Origin: Pseudoroseomonas aestuarii
GTDB taxonomy: Bacteria; Pseudomonadota; Alphaproteobacteria; Acetobacterales; Acetobacteraceae
DNA length: 64,000 bases
NCBI RefSeq assembly: GCF_042651065.1
Contig: NZ_JBHSCH010000012.1
Coordinates: forward strand, 1-64,000
Direction: 5' to 3'
The notes below the pieces were generated by a model. The model made no database searches and was not told the DNA's origin. It saw nothing but the letters and a program-made list of their open reading frames with translations. Made by a program: the position numbers and the translations under genes. Positions 60,944 through 64,000 of the stretch are shown one piece after another. Position 1 is the first letter of the stretch. Each line of letters starts with the position of its first letter.

Positions 60944-61000
60944 ATGGCCCGACACGCCACAAGCGCGGCCCGCCGCGCCGCCGCGAGCCTGCGCCCGTGA
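60944..61000 (+). CDS. Short leader frame overlapping the fusion-gene start
   Basis: An 18-codon frame (MARHATSAARRAAASLRP) with AAGGAAACGAAC in front of its ATG. Its TGA (60998-61000) overlaps the GTG (60997) proposed as the start of the fusion gene. This suggests coupled reinitiation. It may instead be a chance frame. Confidence 0.35.
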   Translation: MARHATSAARRAAASLRP

Positions 61001-62850
61001 CCGCCGCCGCGGAACGGGGCGGCCCGCCGCCCGCCGGCACCCGGCCGCGCCTCGGCTTCATCGGCATCGGGCTGATGGGCACGGCGATGAGCCTGCGGCT
61101 GCTGGAGCGCGGCTGGCCGCTGACGGTGTGGAACCGCGAGCGGCCCGCCCTCGACCCGGTGCTGGCGGCAGGTGCCAGCGAGGCCGGCTGCCCGCGCGAG
61201 GTGGCCGAGCGCAGCGACATCGTGCTGATGTGCGTGCTGGACACCCCCGCCGTGGAGGCCTGCGTCTGGGGCGAGCAGGGCGTCGCCGAGGTCGGGGCCG
61301 GGGCCGGGGCCGGGGGCGGCGCGCGGCTGCTGATCGACTTCTCCACCATCGACGCCGGGGCCACCCGAGACTTCGCCGCGCGGCTGCGCGCGCGGACGGG
61401 CATGGGCTGGATCGACGCGCCGATCTCCGGCGGCCCTTCCGCCGCCCGGCAGGGCGCGCTCACCGCCATGGTCGGCGGCGAGGCGGCGGAGCTGGCGGCG
61501 GCGGCGGCGGTGCTGGCCGACCTGGCCGGGAACGTCACCCATATGGGCCCGGTGGGCGCCGGGCAGGTGACGAAGGTGGTGAACCAGGCGATCGTCGGCT
61601 CCGGCTTCATCGCCATGGCCGAGGCGCTGCACCTGGCCGAAGCCGCCGGCATCGACGCCGCGGCGCTGCCCGCCTGCCTCGGCGGCGGGCTGGCCGACAG
61701 CGTGCTGCTGCAGCGCATCTACCCGCTGATGCAGCGCCGCGCCTTCGACCCGCCGCTCGGCTATGCGCGCCAGCTGCTGAAGGACCTGAAGGCGGTGAAG
61801 GGCTTCGCCCACGGGCTCGGCCTTTCCCTGCCGGGCGTGGAGAATGCGGCGGAGCGCTTCGGCGCCTATGTCGGCCAGGGCAACGCCATGGCCGACATCG
61901 TCTCCATCATCCGCCTCTATGAGCAGGAGCGGCAAGCGGGCGGCGCGGCGGCGGAGCCGCTGCCGGTGATCGACGCGCACCAGCACTTCTGGGACCTTGG
62001 CGAGAATCATCACCCCTGGCTCTGCGACGCCGAGCCGATCCCGTTCCGCTACGGCGACTACGGCGCGCTGCGCCGCAACTACCTGCCGGCCGACTACCGC
62101 GCCGACACGGCGCGGCACCGCATCGCCGGCACCGTGCACGTCGAGGCGGAGTTCGACCCGGCCAACCCCGTCGCCGAGACGGCGTGGCTGGAGCGCCTCG
62201 CCGCGCGCGAGGGGCTGCCGACCGTCTGCGTCGCCCAGGCGCGGCTCGACGACCCGGAGGTGGCGGCGGTGCTGGCGGCCCAGGCGGTGCGCCCCATGGT
62301 GCGCGGCATCCGCCACAAGCCGCGCGCGGCGGCGCGGCCGGAGGAGGCCAGGCGCGGCGCCCCCGGCTCGATGGACGACCCGGCCTGGCGGCGCGGCTAC
62401 GCGCTGCTGTCGAAGCACGGCCTGAGCTTCGACCTGCAGACGCCCTGGTGGCACCTCGACGCCGCCCACGACCTGGCGCGCGACTTCCCGGAGACGCAGA
62501 TCATCGTCAACCACACCGCGCTGCCGGCCGACCGCAGCGTGGAGGGGCTGCGCGCCTGGCGGGCGGCCCTGGCCGGGCTGGCGCGGGCGCCGAATGTGGC
62601 GCTGAAGATCTCCGGCCTGGGCCTGCCCGGCCAGCCCTGGCCCGCCGCGGCCAATGTGGCGGTCATCCGCGACGCCATCACCCTCTTCGGCGCCGATCGC
62701 TGCCTGTTCGCCAGCAACTACCCGGTGGACAGCCTGGTGGGCAGCTTCGACGCCATCATGGACGGCTTCCTGCAGGCCATCGCCGACCGCCCCGAGGCGG
62801 AACGGCGGCAATTGCTGCACGACAACGCGGCCCGGCTCTACCGCTTCTGA
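60997..62850 (+). CDS. Fusion: HIBADH-type dehydrogenase + amidohydrolase-2 domain
   Basis: A 617-residue two-domain protein. Domain 1 (about 20-310): NAD site GFIGIGLMGTAMSL, substrate motif DAPISGGPSAARQG, catalytic Lys in GQVTKVVNQAIVG, as in 2-hydroxy-3-oxopropionate reductases. Domain 2 (about 323-617): VIDAHQHFWD (HxH metal site), FDLQTPWWHL, IIVNHTALPAD and RCLFASNYPVDSL, as in fuconolactonase/2-pyrone-4,6-dicarboxylate lactonase-like TIM barrels. No stop or frameshift separates them. GTG 60997 is preferred; a GTG at 60865 gives 44 more basic residues. A second stand-alone HIBADH follows. Confidence 0.88.
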   Translation: MTAAAERGGPPPAGTRPRLGFIGIGLMGTAMSLRLLERGWPLTVWNRERPALDPVLAAGASEAGCPREVAERSDIVLMCVLDTPAVEACVWGEQGVAEVGAGAGAGGGARLLIDFSTIDAGATRDFAARLRARTGMGWIDAPISGGPSAARQGALTAMVGGEAAELAAAAAVLADLAGNVTHMGPVGAGQVTKVVNQAIVGSGFIAMAEALHLAEAAGIDAAALPACLGGGLADSVLLQRIYPLMQRRAFDPPLGYARQLLKDLKAVKGFAHGLGLSLPGVENAAERFGAYVGQGNAMADIVSIIRLYEQERQAGGAAAEPLPVIDAHQHFWDLGENHHPWLCDAEPIPFRYGDYGALRRNYLPADYRADTARHRIAGTVHVEAEFDPANPVAETAWLERLAAREGLPTVCVAQARLDDPEVAAVLAAQAVRPMVRGIRHKPRAAARPEEARRGAPGSMDDPAWRRGYALLSKHGLSFDLQTPWWHLDAAHDLARDFPETQIIVNHTALPADRSVEGLRAWRAALAGLARAPNVALKISGLGLPGQPWPAAANVAVIRDAITLFGADRCLFASNYPVDSLVGSFDAIMDGFLQAIADRPEAERRQLLHDNAARLYRF

Positions 62851-62912
62851 CCCGGCCCGGGGCGGCGAGGCCGCCCCGCGCGGCCGCGGCATCATCGATG
62901 GGAATTTGGGAC

Positions 62913-63794
62913 ATGGCTCGTATCGGATTCATCGGCCTTGGCGTCATGGGGCGCGAGATGGCGCTGAACCTCGCCAGGGCGGGGCACGCGGTCACCGGCC
63001 ACGACGCCGTTCCGGGGGTCGCGGCCGGCCTCGCGGAGCAGGGCATCACGCCGGCGCGGGACCTCGCCCACGCGGCGGAGGGGGCCGAGTTCGTCATCCT
63101 CATGCTGCCCGACACGCCGCAGGTCGAGGCGGTGCTGACCGGGCCGGAGGGCCTGCTGCCGCGGCTGCGGCCGGAGCAGATGGTGATCGACATGAGCACC
63201 ATCTCGCCCGTCGCCACGCGCAGCATGGGCGAGGCGCTGGCCGCGCGCGGCGTGGCCATGCTGGACGCGCCGGTCTCGGGCGGGGCGGCCGGCGCCAAGG
63301 GCGCGCGCCTGTCCATCATGGTGGGCGGCGAGGCCGCCGCCTTCGCCCGCGCGAAGCCGGTGCTGGAGGCGATGGGCACCAAGGTCGTGCATGTCGGCGA
63401 CATCGGTAACGGCCAGACCGTGAAGCTGTGCAACCAGCTCGTCTGCGCCATCAACATCCAGGCGATGTGCGAGGCCGTGGCGCTGGCCCGCGCCTCCGGC
63501 CTCGACCCGGCCGTGGCGCGGGAGGTGCTGATGGGCGGCTCCGCCAATTCCTGGATGCTGGAGAATCTGGGGCCGCTGGTGCTGGCCAAGGATGCCAGCG
63601 CCGGCTTCCGCATCGACCTGAAGCTGAAGGATCTGCGGCTGGCCAACGACCTCGCCTTCCAGAAGGGCGTGCCGCTGCCCGGCACAGCCCTGGTGACGAG
63701 CCTCTACCTGGAGGCGCGGGCGCATGGCGAGGGCAGCAACGGCAACCAGGCGCTGTTCCGCGTCTACGACCGGATGACGGCGCAGGAAGGCTGA
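62913..63794 (+). CDS. 3-hydroxyisobutyrate/tartronate-semialdehyde reductase family protein
   Basis: A 293-residue dehydrogenase with GFIGLGVMGREMAL near residue 5, DAPVSGGAAGAKG, catalytic Lys in NGQTVKLCNQLVC and the C-terminal KDLRLANDLA. All positions match the canonical 2-hydroxy-3-oxopropionate reductase/HIBADH pattern. ATG 62913 is chosen; an in-frame ATG five codons upstream exists. It lies about 60 bases after the fusion gene and 61 bases before dctP. Confidence 0.93.
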   Translation: MARIGFIGLGVMGREMALNLARAGHAVTGHDAVPGVAAGLAEQGITPARDLAHAAEGAEFVILMLPDTPQVEAVLTGPEGLLPRLRPEQMVIDMSTISPVATRSMGEALAARGVAMLDAPVSGGAAGAKGARLSIMVGGEAAAFARAKPVLEAMGTKVVHVGDIGNGQTVKLCNQLVCAINIQAMCEAVALARASGLDPAVAREVLMGGSANSWMLENLGPLVLAKDASAGFRIDLKLKDLRLANDLAFQKGVPLPGTALVTSLYLEARAHGEGSNGNQALFRVYDRMTAQEG

Positions 63795-63855
63795 GACGCC
63801 CCGCCGGGCGCCTTCCGGCGGACAGGGAACTTCCAGGAAAGCAGGAGAAGAAAAA

Positions 63856-64000
63856 ATGTTCAGTCTCAAGGCGGCCTTCGCCGCGGCCGCGCTGGCTTCC
63901 TCCATCATGCTGCCGGGCGGCGCCTTCGCGCAGACCGTTCTGAAGCTCGGCCATGTCTGGCCGGCGGCCGAGATCCATGCCCGCGCCGCCGAGCGCTTCG
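63856..64000 (+). CDS. dctP: TRAP transporter substrate-binding protein, N-terminal part (partial)
   Basis: Only 48 codons are in the window. The leader MFSLKAAFAAAALASSIMLP is a Sec signal cleaved after FAQ, and the mature start TVLKLGHVWPAAEIHARAAE is the DctP beginning. CAGGAGAAGAAAAA precedes the ATG. It would be the receptor for the acid handled by the dehydrogenases upstream. Confidence 0.85.
   Translation, partial: MFSLKAAFAAAALASSIMLPGGAFAQTVLKLGHVWPAAEIHARAAERF

Noticed and set aside
1..64000. CRISPR array or tRNA/rRNA genes
   Set aside because: I saw no regularly spaced repeats and no cloverleaf-like or rRNA-like sequence while reading both strands; short tRNAs could be missed by eye.

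Overview
The window is a GC-rich, densely coded chromosomal segment with no rRNA or tRNA that I can see. Its contents suggest an alphaproteobacterium, most likely of the Acetobacteraceae (Roseomonas-like). The clues are a tctC/Bug-type binding protein, several orphan solute-binding proteins, GntR(FCD) and IclR regulators beside small-molecule catabolic genes, a DUF6481 protein, a fused double NarK, and two CspA genes with long leaders. The family assignment is an inference from gene content, not from a marker gene.

Layout. 0-3.3 kb: the 3' end of argC, small conserved proteins, cspA copy 1 with its leader, and a frameshifted peptide-binding-protein pseudogene. 3.3-5.3 kb: an MFS exporter, then a start-less BrnA-type antitoxin remnant and a second copy of the exporter's 5' end. 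5.3-9.9 kb: a catabolic island (polysaccharide deacetylase, PanE-like reductase, divergent GntR, SDR, TctC). 9.9-17 kb: an insertion-sequence graveyard (IS630, IS5 and IS3 remnants) holding cspA copy 2, hflX, a glycine-zipper lipoprotein and a beheaded LysR gene. 17-21.7 kb: GntR divergent from a 3-hydroxyisobutyrate-dehydrogenase-like gene and a complete TRAP transporter. 22-26.6 kb: an orphan ParD, a hybrid histidine kinase, and the argO/argP pair. 26.7-42.8 kb: a nitrate-respiration island. 43-47.8 kb: a tandem universal stress protein with an FNR-type box, an IS3 remnant, ilvD and a LysR regulator. 47.8-58.5 kb: a histidinol-dehydrogenase-like gene, two orphan peptide-type binding proteins, a XRE-cupin regulator, an M81 metallopeptidase, an alpha/beta hydrolase, an amidase and IclR. 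58.6-64 kb: GntR and an FAD-linked dehydrogenase, divergent from a dehydrogenase-amidohydrolase fusion gene, a second HIBADH gene and the start of a TRAP dctP.

How the genes work together. The nitrate island is self-contained. A Crp/Fnr regulator is translationally coupled to the narK1-narK2 fusion. Downstream lie a di-iron repair protein (RIC/YtfE) and mogA. Divergently, narGHJI is followed by a parvulin, a small unknown protein, moeA, a group III truncated hemoglobin, mobB and a beta-carbonic anhydrase, most joined by 1-4 nt overlaps. An FNR-type box lies in the divergent promoter and another lies upstream of the stress protein.

Three FCD-type GntR genes each lie beside a TTGT-N3-ACAA-like site. 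Two copies of TTCCG-N5-CGGAA flank the IclR/amidase/hydrolase/binding-protein cluster. Both patterns read as local, self-contained regulons for uptake and breakdown of unidentified organic acids or amides.
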